Positions 14,196-21,993 of a DNA stretch of 32,423 nucleotides are shown here, piece after piece. Each line of letters begins with the position of its first letter. The first letter of the stretch is position 1. A program made the translations under genes and the position numbers. The DNA comes from Candidatus Nomurabacteria bacterium. GTDB taxonomy: Bacteria > Patescibacteriota > Minisyncoccia > Phycocordibacterales > UBA9973. A model generated the notes under the pieces. It made no database searches. It was not told where the DNA came from and was given only the letters and a program-made list of their open reading frames with translations. The stretch spans positions 1-32,423 of the forward strand of contig SIBT01000002.1 of the NCBI GenBank assembly GCA_009695015.1. Reading direction: 5' to 3'.

Positions 14196-15552
14196 ACCAA
14201 ACATTTTTTATATTTATAAATTCTTTTATTCCATACGTGCCGAGCTCTCTGCCATAGCCGGATTTTTTAATTCCTCCAAATGGCGCTCTCAGATCGGATT
14301 TGATCATATCATTCACACACACATTTCCTGCTTCAATTTGCGGTATAATACGCTTTGCTTTCTCCATGTTTAAAGTAAATATAGACGCACCCAAACCATA
14401 TCTCGTATCATTTGCAATTTGAATGGCTTCAGCTTCAGTTTTAAAAGAAATTATTGGAAGCACCGGCCCAAAAACTTCTTCATCATATACTGGCATGCCT
14501 TTTTTTACGTCCGTCAGCACCGTCGGTAAATAAAAATATCCTTTCCCTTCTTTTCGCGAGCCACCATAAACAACTTTGGCTCCCAATGAGATGGATTTTT
14601 GTACTTGTTTTTCCACTTCGAGCAAAATTTGTTCTGTCGCGAGTGGTCCTATGTCTATCTCTTTATTACTTGGATCCCCTACTGATAATTTTGAAAATTC
14701 TTCAACGACAAGTTTGGTAAATTTGTCTCTAATGTTTTCTTCGATGATAAATCTTTTTGCAGAAATACAGCTCTGACCAGTATTACTTTGGAGTCTTGCA
14801 AGCACTGCTATTTGCGCAGCTTTATTTATATCTGCATCAGCAAAAATAATAAAAGGATCGCTACCGCCAAGTTCCAATACAACTTTTTTTATTTCTTCTC
14901 CGGCTACTCGTGCAACCTCGCTCCCTGCTTTCTCGCTTCCTGTGAGAGTAACCGTCGTTATTCTAGAGTCACGGATCAACCTCTCCACTCGAGCTGAAGG
15001 AAGAAGTAAATTTTGGAACACACCTTCAGGAAATCCAGAAGCGCGAAATGATTCTTCGATAGCTTCCGCGCATTGTGGCACATTTGAGGCATGCTTTAAA
15101 AGTCCGACATTTCCAGCCATAATAGCTGGCACCGCAAAGCGATACACCTGCCAAAATGGGAAATTCCAGGGCATTACAGCGAGAATGATACCAAGTGGAT
15201 CAAATTCTACATATTGTTCTTTTTTCTCTGTGTTCAATATTTCACGCGCTAAAATATTTTCTGCGTTATCTGCATAATAATCACAAAGGCTGGCGCATTT
15301 ATCGATACTTCCCGGCCCTGACCTCATAGTCTTACCCATTTCGAGCATTTGTAATTTGGAAAATTCTTCCTTATGACCGCGTAAATATTCTCCCAACTTA
15401 TGCATGAGAGTAGTGCGTTCTTGAAAAGAAGTTTTCTTCCAAGTCTTAAAAGACTCGGTCGCGAGCGCTACTTTTTTTTCAAGTTCACTATCTGAAATTT
15501 CCGTAAAAGTCTTCAAAACTTCTTCAGTTGTTGGATTTTTTGATTGAATCAT
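14188..15552 (-). CDS. NAD(P)-dependent aldehyde dehydrogenase, succinate-semialdehyde type
   Basis: 454 residues, class 3-type ALDH fold close to the Sad/GabD group. Oxyanion/NAD motif MPWNFPFWQVYRFAVPA, general base Glu227 in LELGGSDPF, nucleophile Cys262 in NTGQSCISAKRF, and a C-terminal APFGGIKKSGYGRELG. Its ATG overlaps the stop of the upstream ThDP enzyme by 4 nt (ATGA), indicating tight coupling. In cyanobacteria a similar pair makes succinate from 2-oxoglutarate through succinic semialdehyde; that role here is inferred from pairing. Other aldehydes cannot be excluded. Confidence 0.88.
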   Translation of the reverse strand: MIQSKNPTTEEVLKTFTEISDSELEKKVALATESFKTWKKTSFQERTTLMHKLGEYLRGHKEEFSKLQMLEMGKTMRSGPGSIDKCASLCDYYADNAENILAREILNTEKKEQYVEFDPLGIILAVMPWNFPFWQVYRFAVPAIMAGNVGLLKHASNVPQCAEAIEESFRASGFPEGVFQNLLLPSARVERLIRDSRITTVTLTGSEKAGSEVARVAGEEIKKVVLELGGSDPFIIFADADINKAAQIAVLARLQSNTGQSCISAKRFIIEENIRDKFTKLVVEEFSKLSVGDPSNKEIDIGPLATEQILLEVEKQVQKSISLGAKVVYGGSRKEGKGYFYLPTVLTDVKKGMPVYDEEVFGPVLPIISFKTEAEAIQIANDTRYGLGASIFTLNMEKAKRIIPQIEAGNVCVNDMIKSDLRAPFGGIKKSGYGRELGTYGIKEFINIKNVWFN

Positions 15553-17198
15553 ATATTTTTAACATTTCCTAAAATTTTATTGGCTTCAATATAATTTATC
15601 GGGCAAGCTACTAAGTGCACACCTTTAGAATTAAACGCTTTTTTTAATATTTTTTCAAGATCATTTGCCTTAGAGACTTTATGTCCAACAGCACCAAAAC
15701 TTTTAGCAAGTGACACCCAATCTGGATTATTAAATGAAAGTCCAAACAAAGGCAATTTCATATATTTTTGCTTCCAACGAATCATTCCAAAACCTGAATC
15801 GTCTAAGATAAGAACGACGAGGTCGATTTTTAAACGAACTGCTGTTTCTAATTCTCCAATACTCATCATTATACCTCCATCGCCAGCGACAACAAGGACT
15901 TTTTTATCAGGATACAATATATTGAGAGCTATACCAGAAGGTAGTCCTGCGCCCATAGTCGCGAGTGTATTATCTAAAAGCAAATTATTTCGTTCTTTCG
16001 TTAGGAGGTCACGAGAAAAATAAATCTTATACATACCATTGTCGAGCGCGAGCATTACGTCTTTCGTTAAAACTTTACTTATATCTGAAACGATGCGTTC
16101 TGGTCGAAGCGGAAAATTAATCGATTGCGCAAATTTAGCAATATCTTTTTTTAGAATATCTCGTACCTTAAAGAAATAATTGAAATCCCAACCAAGATTC
16201 ACTTTTATTTGCTTTGTGAATGATAAAAGAGTGCTCGAGATATTTCCGATGATTTCATGAGTCGGAATATAAACATCTGATGTAGTAGATGAAAAAAAAT
16301 TAACATGGATAATCTTACAGTTTGGAAAACTCTCAGAGGTTAAAATGATTGGTGGCGTGTTTATCACATCGTGTCCAATTAAAATAATTGCGTCTGCGCC
16401 ATGTAGTGCCTGATGAATATAATCCCCACTTTGTATAGCTGTAGTGCCGATATAAAGCGGAGAATTTTCGTCGAAAGCTCCTTTACCCATCTGAGTTGAA
16501 ATAAAAGGTATCTTTGTTTTTTCTAAAAATGTATGAAGTTCTTTATAAATTGGTTTTCTATTTGCGCCCGCACCCAAAATAATTATTGGATGCTTTGCTT
16601 TTTCAATTTCGTTTAGAGCTTCGCTGACAGCTTTTGTTTTTGCATTCTTATAATTAATTTGGACTGGAGACAAAACTTTTGTATCACATATTTCCTCTGC
16701 AATATCTTCAGGCAATTCTATGTGCACAGCACCTGGGCGCTCTGTTTCTGCTAAATTTATAGCTTCGCTCATTATACTTGGTGCGTGCTTGCCTAAGATA
16801 ATGGTTTTCGAATATTTTGTAATTGGCTTCATCATCGCTACAATATCAACAATCTGAAATTTTCCTTGTTTACTTTTTTTTATTGGCTTTTGTCCAGTGA
16901 TAACTAGAAGAGGAAAACCTCCGAGTTGCGCGTAAGCCACACCCGTGAGTAGATTCGTAGCTCCAGGACCCAAAGTAGAAAGCGCGACGCCGACTTTCCC
17001 AGTGAGTCTGCCAAAAGTAGCCGCCATAAATGCAGCCGAAGCTTCATGACGAGTAGTAATAAAAGTAATTTTTGATTTTCTAATTGCCTCAAGTAAAGCA
17101 AGAGTCTCTTCCCCTGCTACACCAAAAATATGAGAAACTCCATGCGCCTCTAAACATCCCACGAGCACTTCAGCAGTGTTTTTGGCTTTATCTATCAT
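15549..17198 (-). CDS. ThDP-dependent acetolactate-synthase-like enzyme, possible 2-oxoglutarate decarboxylase
   Basis: 549 residues with the three domains of the ALS/pyruvate-oxidase family: Pyr domain with activating Glu52 (TTRHEASAAF) and LSTLGPGATNL; a central domain (about 190-330); PP domain with GDG (439-441) beginning the ThDP/Mg motif and ending in DDS where NN is usual. No ilvN small subunit or other branched-chain gene is nearby. The operon partner is a succinate-semialdehyde-type dehydrogenase. The N-terminal pattern and the pairing resemble the cyanobacterial 2-oxoglutarate decarboxylase, which was long annotated as acetolactate synthase. The start at 17198 overlaps the stop of a 6-codon leader ORF. 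Confidence 0.85.
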   Translation of the reverse strand: MIDKAKNTAEVLVGCLEAHGVSHIFGVAGEETLALLEAIRKSKITFITTRHEASAAFMAATFGRLTGKVGVALSTLGPGATNLLTGVAYAQLGGFPLLVITGQKPIKKSKQGKFQIVDIVAMMKPITKYSKTIILGKHAPSIMSEAINLAETERPGAVHIELPEDIAEEICDTKVLSPVQINYKNAKTKAVSEALNEIEKAKHPIIILGAGANRKPIYKELHTFLEKTKIPFISTQMGKGAFDENSPLYIGTTAIQSGDYIHQALHGADAIILIGHDVINTPPIILTSESFPNCKIIHVNFFSSTTSDVYIPTHEIIGNISSTLLSFTKQIKVNLGWDFNYFFKVRDILKKDIAKFAQSINFPLRPERIVSDISKVLTKDVMLALDNGMYKIYFSRDLLTKERNNLLLDNTLATMGAGLPSGIALNILYPDKKVLVVAGDGGIMMSIGELETAVRLKIDLVVLILDDSGFGMIRWKQKYMKLPLFGLSFNNPDWVSLAKSFGAVGHKVSKANDLEKILKKAFNSKGVHLVACPINYIEANKILGNVKNI

Positions 17199-17215
17199 TT
17201 TGCAGATAACGCCAT
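17195..17215 (-). CDS. Putative 6-codon leader ORF (MALSAK)
   Basis: ATG at 17215 with a strong SD (AGAAGGAAGG, 17230-17221) 5 nt upstream; it encodes MALSAK and ends in TGA that overlaps the ATG of the ThDP enzyme (ATGA). The downstream gene has no SD of its own at a usable distance, so ribosomes may arrive by reinitiation. Six codons could occur by chance; the SD is what makes it credible. Confidence 0.4.
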   Translation of the reverse strand: MALSAK

Positions 17216-17220
17216 TTTTT

Positions 17221-17253
17221 CCTTCCTTCTAAAGACATGTTTTTATATTAACA
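17221..17253 (-). promoter_or_regulatory. Promoter and SD ahead of the ThDP enzyme operon
   Basis: Extended -10 TGTTAATAT (17253-17245) would start transcription near 17238, giving a leader of about 23 nt that contains AAGGAAGG (17228-17221). This is one of only two clear SD sites in the window; no -35 is evident. Confidence 0.45.
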
Positions 17254-17309
17254 CATTTATTAAAAAACTGGGAAATGAGTAAGTTACAGAGAAAAGTTTT
17301 AACTAAAGG

Positions 17310-17380
17310 CGGGCCCACGAGGAATCGAACCTCGGTCTTTCCTTTTGGAGAGGAAAATTCTACCGCTAAACTATGGACCC
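17310..17380 (-). tRNA. tRNA-Trp (anticodon CCA)
   Basis: 71 nt, minus strand. Acceptor GGGTCCA/TGGGCCC with one G-T pair, D-arm TAGTTTAGCGGTAGAA, anticodon loop CTCCAAA (CCA), T-arm CGAGGTTCGATTCCTCG, discriminator G. The CCA end is not encoded (GCCT follows). It lies just downstream of rpmG on the same strand, past a terminator hairpin; in many bacteria rpmG and tRNA-Trp are followed by secE and nusG, which are missing here. Confidence 0.95.
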
Positions 17381-17397
17381 AAAAAAAACTACATACC

Positions 17398-17418
17398 AAA
17401 AAACGACCCTATTGGTCG
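17398..17418 (-). terminator. Terminator after rpmG
   Basis: Minus-strand stem CGACC/GGTCG (17418-17414 with 17408-17404), 5-nt loop, then six T (17403-17398). It separates rpmG from tRNA-Trp; the short stem may allow read-through into the tRNA. Confidence 0.65.
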
Positions 17419-17447
17419 CTTCAGTATAACAGAAAAGTAGTAAAAAT

Positions 17448-17606
17448 CTACTTCTTGATCTCTTTATGCTTCGTCTGCTTTCGGCACCATTTGCAATACT
17501 TTTTAAGCTCGATTTTTTTAGTAACGAGTTTTTTGTTTTTACTGGACCAGTAATTTATACGTTTACAGGTTCCGCAGGCAAGTTTTATAAGTCTATCTTG
17601 TGACAT
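17448..17606 (-). CDS. rpmG: 50S ribosomal protein L33
   Basis: 52 residues (MSQDRLIKLACGTCKRINYW...). Two CxxC pairs (CGTC at 11-14 and CKWC at 38-41) make the zinc-binding form of L33; the lysine-rich rest and the SKNKK segment fit the family. The start ATG 17606 lies 6 nt downstream of a good promoter. It is followed by a terminator and then tRNA-Trp on the same strand. Confidence 0.93.
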   Translation of the reverse strand: MSQDRLIKLACGTCKRINYWSSKNKKLVTKKIELKKYCKWCRKQTKHKEIKK

Positions 17607-17612
17607 GACTCT

Positions 17613-17641
17613 ATATTAATATAGAATTTACCGAAAAGCAA
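17613..17641 (-). promoter_or_regulatory. rpmG promoter (leaderless layout)
   Basis: TTGCTT (17641-17636), 17-bp spacer, TAATAT (17618-17613), 6 nt, then the rpmG ATG. There is no SD. Confidence 0.65.
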
Positions 17642-17662
17642 TACTGAATTAAATTTAAAAAC

Positions 17663-17697
17663 ACTATCCACCATCTCGCACATATATAAAAGATAGT
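17663..17697 (-). terminator. Possible terminator after murI
   Basis: ACTATC (17697-17692) and GATAGT (17668-17663) on the minus strand enclose a long 23-nt loop, followed by GTTTTTAAATTT. The stem is short and the loop large, so this is weak; nothing else in this 110-nt gap ends the murI transcript. Confidence 0.3.
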
Positions 17698-17718
17698 AGG
17701 TAAGATATGATGTAAGGT

Positions 17719-18543
17719 TTATATTTTTACTCCTTTCGTTTTAATTTTTTTATTTAATAAAATACTCGCCACTTTAGAAAATTCTTTAGAATCTCCGGTA
17801 GTAAAATACTTATTTTTTCCAAGCTTTTTCTGTGCATTTTTCATAAATTTATTTTTAAGGAGTGAACTGGTGTGTCTCGAGATAGCCTTTCCACTATCTA
17901 AAAGTTTTACCCGCGAACCAACTATTTTTCGAATACTTTTTTTCAGAAATGGATAGTGTGTACAACCCAAGACAAGATAATCAGCATCAGAATTTTTAAT
18001 TTTTTCCAAATATTTTAGAAGCAGATTATCTATGTTTGGATTATCAAAATTTCCTGTTTCCACGGCATTCTCTAGATTTTTACAATCAATATTAAGCACC
18101 TCTAAATTTTCACAATTATCTCTAATTAAATCTTTTAGGGCTTCGCTTTGCGAGGTCGAAGGAGTGGAAATAACTGCGATAGTTCCGGAACGCGTTTTCT
18201 CGGCCGCTACTTTGATCGCTGGCACTGTGCCGATAATTGGAAACGAATATTTTTCTCGAAGTTCATTGATCGTGCCACAAGTAGCAGTATTGCACGCCAC
18301 GACCATCATTTTTATATTATGGTGCTCTATAAAATAATCAGTGATTCTATAGACCAGCTTTATAAGTTCTTTTTTACTTTTTTCTCCGTATGGTACGTAC
18401 TTTTGATCAGCTAAAAACACAAAATTTTCATTTGGCAGCGTTTTTTGTAACTCTTTAAGTATAGAAAGACCTCCGACACCAGAATCAAAGACTCCAATCG
18501 ATTTACTTCCTTTTTTATTTTTTGTGTTTTTATTGGCCGGCAT
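17719..18543 (-). CDS. murI: Glutamate racemase
   Basis: Makes D-glutamate for the peptidoglycan stem peptide. 274 residues with both catalytic cysteines: Cys84 in VVACNTAT and Cys194 in LGCTHYPFL; substrate motifs GVFDSGVGGLS (17-27) and VPYGEK are intact. A lysine-rich 13-residue N-terminal extension precedes the usual start. It is the last gene of the mreB-to-murI run and starts 4 nt after ddl, so D-Glu and D-Ala-D-Ala supply are coupled. Confidence 0.95.
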   Translation of the reverse strand: MPANKNTKNKKGSKSIGVFDSGVGGLSILKELQKTLPNENFVFLADQKYVPYGEKSKKELIKLVYRITDYFIEHHNIKMMVVACNTATCGTINELREKYSFPIIGTVPAIKVAAEKTRSGTIAVISTPSTSQSEALKDLIRDNCENLEVLNIDCKNLENAVETGNFDNPNIDNLLLKYLEKIKNSDADYLVLGCTHYPFLKKSIRKIVGSRVKLLDSGKAISRHTSSLLKNKFMKNAQKKLGKNKYFTTGDSKEFSKVASILLNKKIKTKGVKI

Positions 18544-18547
18544 GATT

Positions 18548-19516
18548 TTAGCTCACTGTTGTTTTTAATTTTTGTTCTTTTTCGAATCTTTCTACGGCCA
18601 ACTCGATTAATCTGTCGAGGAGTTTAGATTGCTTTATTCCACTCGCATCCCATAATTTTGGATACATACTTATATCTGTGAATCCAGGTATAGTATTTAT
18701 CTCATTCACAAAAATTTCCCCATTTTTTTTAACAAAAGAATCCACACGCCCCAGACCTTCACAGTTAAGTGTTTGAAATGTTTTTATGGCCAACTCTTGA
18801 ACTTTCTCACTTATATTTTTAGGTATTTTTGCTGGAATTTCTACAACATACCCTTCATCAATATATTTTGCATTGTATGAATAAAATTCTTGATTCGCAA
18901 TAATTTCTCCAGGAATAGATGCAAGAGGTGTATCATTACCGAGTACAGCACATTCAACTTCACGACCATCTATGAATTCTTCGATTATTATTTTCGTATC
19001 AAACTTGAACGCTTCCTTAATGGCTTTAATGAACTCTTCTTCATTTCTTACTTTACTTACTCCGACGGATGATCCCATATTTGCTGGTTTGATAAAAAGT
19101 GGGAGACCAAGTTTTCTTTTTATTATACCAAAATCTGTTTGCTGAAAATCTCTCAAAGTAATAAATTTCCCTATAGGAATACCTGCTTCTCGTAAAAGTC
19201 TTTTCATTACATCTTTATCCATACCCACTGCAGACCCTAAAACACCTGCACCCACAAAAGGCACCTCAGAGAGCTTAAGTAATCCTTGAATACTGCCATC
19301 TTCTCCAAATGGTCCATGTAGAACAGGGAAAATAACATCAACTTTTTTTACTGAAGAAAAATTAAATTGACCAGTTTTTTTTATTTTAATCGGAAATACC
19401 TGATACTTTTTTTTATCTAATGCTTTAATAATATTTTTTGCAGAATTTATAGAAACTTCATGTTCTGCAGATTTTCCCCCAAAAAGTACCCCTATTTTTA
19501 GTTTCTTTTTTGCCAT
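18548..19516 (-). CDS. ddl: D-alanine--D-alanine ligase
   Basis: ATP-grasp enzyme joining two D-Ala for peptidoglycan. 322 residues with GVLFGGKSAEHEVSINSA at the N-terminus, PVLHGPFGEDGSIQGLL, VGAGVLGSAVGMDKDVMK, KPANMGSSVGVSKV and the C-terminal metal-binding EINTIPGFTDISMYPKLW. The alternative D-Ala-D-Lac ligases share most of this; the S-M-YP ending fits Ddl. It has its own promoter despite lying inside a gene run; murI follows 4 nt after its stop. Confidence 0.96.
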   Translation of the reverse strand: MAKKKLKIGVLFGGKSAEHEVSINSAKNIIKALDKKKYQVFPIKIKKTGQFNFSSVKKVDVIFPVLHGPFGEDGSIQGLLKLSEVPFVGAGVLGSAVGMDKDVMKRLLREAGIPIGKFITLRDFQQTDFGIIKRKLGLPLFIKPANMGSSVGVSKVRNEEEFIKAIKEAFKFDTKIIIEEFIDGREVECAVLGNDTPLASIPGEIIANQEFYSYNAKYIDEGYVVEIPAKIPKNISEKVQELAIKTFQTLNCEGLGRVDSFVKKNGEIFVNEINTIPGFTDISMYPKLWDASGIKQSKLLDRLIELAVERFEKEQKLKTTVS

Positions 19517-19522
19517 TTGCCC

Positions 19523-19531
19523 AGTATAACA
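19523..19531 (-). promoter_or_regulatory. ddl extended -10 promoter (leaderless layout)
   Basis: TGTTATACT on the minus strand (TG-N plus TATACT at 19528-19523), then 6 nt to the ddl ATG. It gives ddl-murI an internal promoter inside the longer gene run. Confidence 0.6.
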
Positions 19532-19534
19532 TTT

Positions 19535-20263
19535 TTATAATATCGCGCTATTTATATCCTTTGGCGTAGTAGTTAAATTTTTATATCCAGTCTCGGTGAT
19601 TAAAATCATATCTTCTATCCGCACTCCGCCAAAACCTTTGAAATATAACCCCGGCTCTATGGTCATCACGCACCCTATCGGAATAATGTCATCACTTTTT
19701 GGTTTGAAATTTGGCCATTCATGAATGACTGTGCCTACTCCATGCCCTAAGCCATGCAGAAAGTTTTTCTTATTCTTTTTGCCATACTTTTTATCCAAAA
19801 ATCCTCGCGCCGCTTTATCTATAATTTTCGCTCTTCTTTCTTTGGTCGAAATTTTTTTCAAAGCGAGCTCTTGAGCTTTTAAGACATCTATATAAATTTC
19901 CTTCTGCCTAGTATTGGGTTCTCCCCAAAAATAAGTGCGAGTCATGTCTGAACAATAATGGTTGATCGTGCAACCAAAATCAAACATGACTATATCTCCT
20001 TTCTTTAGTTTAGTTTTATTGGGTTCATGATGAATATTTGCTGTGTTTTTACCAAAAGAGACAATCGGTGGAAAAGATAAAATATGCGCTCCATATTTAG
20101 CAAACTTACCAGTGATAAACTGGGCGATAGTAATCTCTGTCACTCCTGATTTTAATTTCTTTAAAACATTTCCGAGTACTCGCTCACTAATTCTTTGCGC
20201 AGTAATTATATTCGCAATTTCTTTTTTATTTTTAACAGCTCGAACTTCGTGAATAAGTTTCAT
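19535..20263 (-). CDS. M24-family metallopeptidase (Xaa-Pro aminopeptidase-like)
   Basis: 242 residues, only the pita-bread catalytic domain; the N-terminal creatinase domain of full PepP/PepQ is absent. All five metal ligands are present: Asp95 (FDFG), Asp106 (SDMTRT), His174 (GLGHGVG), Glu203 (TIEPGLY) and Glu217 (RIED). The KxKKEIANI...A start region resembles the link to the creatinase domain, so this is closer to Xaa-Pro peptidases than to methionine aminopeptidase. The start ATG 20263 has neither SD nor clear -10, so it probably relies on read-through from rseP. Confidence 0.9.
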   Translation of the reverse strand: MKLIHEVRAVKNKKEIANIITAQRISERVLGNVLKKLKSGVTEITIAQFITGKFAKYGAHILSFPPIVSFGKNTANIHHEPNKTKLKKGDIVMFDFGCTINHYCSDMTRTYFWGEPNTRQKEIYIDVLKAQELALKKISTKERRAKIIDKAARGFLDKKYGKKNKKNFLHGLGHGVGTVIHEWPNFKPKSDDIIPIGCVMTIEPGLYFKGFGGVRIEDMILITETGYKNLTTTPKDINSAIL

Positions 20264-20291
20264 TTTAATAAGGAGAGGGGCTGGGAAGAGG

Positions 20292-21392
20292 TCAAAACAA
20301 TTTGATCACATCATGATAAGTGACCACAAGCATGAGAAGAATTAAAATACCAAAACCAATCATATTGGCAGTGTTGGCAAATTTTGGATTCATTCGCGAA
20401 CCTTTTATTTTTTCAATAAGTAGAAAGAAAAGTCTACCACCGTCGAGCGCCGGAAATGGAAGCAAATTTATTATTGCCAAATTGACCGAAATAAGCGCCG
20501 CAAAAGAAAGAAGATAAATAAAGCCAAATTCATAAGCATCACCCACGATACTCACTAACCCTACAGGGCCGGTTATTGATTCAAAACTACCATGACCCTG
20601 AACACTATCAGCTATAAGCGTATAGAGCCCCACCACTGTACTTGTAGCTACAAACCACGTTAATGACAGTCCCTCTTTAAAAGCTATAAAAAATGGCAAT
20701 TTAGCGATACCAATCATATCCATAGCTATGCCTATCTTCGGTTCACCACCTTTTTTCTCTACAGATGGAATAATACTAACTGAATTAATTGTTGTATTTT
20801 TTCCACGCATATATCCGATCTCTATTTTTTTATCATTGTGAGAAAGTACAAAAGATTTTAGAGTATCTGGATTTATATCTAAAACAGAATCTTTACCACT
20901 CGAAAGATTTACAATCTTATCGCCAGATTTTAATCCCGCAATTTCAGCTGGAGATTTTGGAAAAACAGATACTACAACTGTATGAACATCTTTAAGCGCG
21001 TAGCCTTTTACTTCACTTCCGAGCGAGGTAGGTAGCCCTGACATAAATCCAATAGAAAATAAAAACCAAGCAAGTAAAAAATTTGCAAATACTCCAGCGA
21101 AGAGGACTATCGCTTGTTTCCATTTTGCTTTATTCACAAAACTTCTTTCTTTATCCGGACCATTTGTATTTTCATCATCTGGATTCTCACCAAATATTTT
21201 TACAAACCCGCCAAGCGGTAAAAGATTGAAAGTATATTCTGTCTCCCCATATTTTTTACCAAACAATTTCGGCGGAAAACCAAAACCAAATTCATCCACT
21301 CGTATTCCAAACTTTTTTGCAGTAAAAAAATGTCCAAACTCGTGAACAACAACTAGTACTAATAAAATTATAAGAAAAATTAAAATATTCAT
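20292..21392 (-). CDS. rseP: Site-2 protease RseP (M50 zinc metalloprotease)
   Basis: Intramembrane protease. 366 residues. The first membrane segment holds the zinc motif HEFGH (17-21), followed by FGFGFPPKLFGKKYGETEYTFNLLPLGGFVKI; one PDZ domain (about 130-205, PKSPAEIAGLKSGDKIV); and LPFPALDGGRLFFLLIE in the last third carries the third metal ligand, flanked by C-terminal membrane helices. One PDZ domain instead of E. coli's two. It lies between frr and the M24 peptidase with 14- and 28-nt gaps; the 3' gap holds a degenerate copy of the repeat found in dus. Confidence 0.95.
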   Translation of the reverse strand: MNILIFLIILLVLVVVHEFGHFFTAKKFGIRVDEFGFGFPPKLFGKKYGETEYTFNLLPLGGFVKIFGENPDDENTNGPDKERSFVNKAKWKQAIVLFAGVFANFLLAWFLFSIGFMSGLPTSLGSEVKGYALKDVHTVVVSVFPKSPAEIAGLKSGDKIVNLSSGKDSVLDINPDTLKSFVLSHNDKKIEIGYMRGKNTTINSVSIIPSVEKKGGEPKIGIAMDMIGIAKLPFFIAFKEGLSLTWFVATSTVVGLYTLIADSVQGHGSFESITGPVGLVSIVGDAYEFGFIYLLSFAALISVNLAIINLLPFPALDGGRLFFLLIEKIKGSRMNPKFANTANMIGFGILILLMLVVTYHDVIKLF

Positions 21393-21406
21393 AAAATTAC
21401 ATCACC

Positions 21407-21958
21407 TCATCCCATTACTTCTTTCTGCTTTTTTTCAAAACTTGCCTCCAAATTTTTATTTGCTTCGTCAATAATTTTTTGCAATTCTTCTTTGGCGCGG
21501 AATTTTTCATCTTCAGTCAGCTTGCCTTCTTTCTCTTTTGCTTGCACATCTTCCCAAATGCGTTCGCGTTCGCGGCGTACGGTGATCCTCTGTTCTTCTA
21601 ATTTTTCTCGCAACACTTTTACCAGATTCTGCCTAGTTTCGGTAGTTAATTGAGGAAAAATAACTCGGATACCTAAGTCATCGGTAGCAACCGAAAGCCC
21701 TAAATTTGAAATATTTATAGCCTTTTCTATATCTTTAATTTGGCTCTTATCCCAAGGGGCTACACGAAGAGTCTTTGGATCTTCAATGGAGATATTTGCC
21801 ACATTTTTAAGTGGAACACGTGAACCGTATGTCTCTACAGAGACACCGTCGAGTACCATAGGCGAAGCTCGACCAATGTTTAATTGACTATATTCTTTAC
21901 CCAAAAATTCTCCTACTTTTTTGAGTTCGGTCTTAAAATTCGAAAAATTATATTGCAT
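21407..21958 (-). CDS. frr: Ribosome recycling factor
   Basis: 183 residues, normal length. With EF-G it splits post-termination ribosomes. Domain I coiled helices carry LNIGRASPMVLDGVSVETYGS and VRRERERIWEDVQ; KEKEGKLTEDEKFRAKEELQKIIDE is the typical C-terminal helix. It has a good promoter within the 3' end of the upstream gene, so it can be made independently of the delta-prime gene. Confidence 0.97.
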   Translation of the reverse strand: MQYNFSNFKTELKKVGEFLGKEYSQLNIGRASPMVLDGVSVETYGSRVPLKNVANISIEDPKTLRVAPWDKSQIKDIEKAINISNLGLSVATDDLGIRVIFPQLTTETRQNLVKVLREKLEEQRITVRRERERIWEDVQAKEKEGKLTEDEKFRAKEELQKIIDEANKNLEASFEKKQKEVMG

Positions 21959-21964
21959 TTATAT

Positions 21965-21993
21965 ATTGTATCATTGAAGTGTTAATTTTTCAA
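21965..21993 (-). promoter_or_regulatory. frr promoter (leaderless layout)
   Basis: TTGAAA (21993-21988), 17-bp spacer, TACAAT (21970-21965), 6 nt, ATG. The -35 lies within the last codons of the delta-prime-like gene. Confidence 0.68.
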
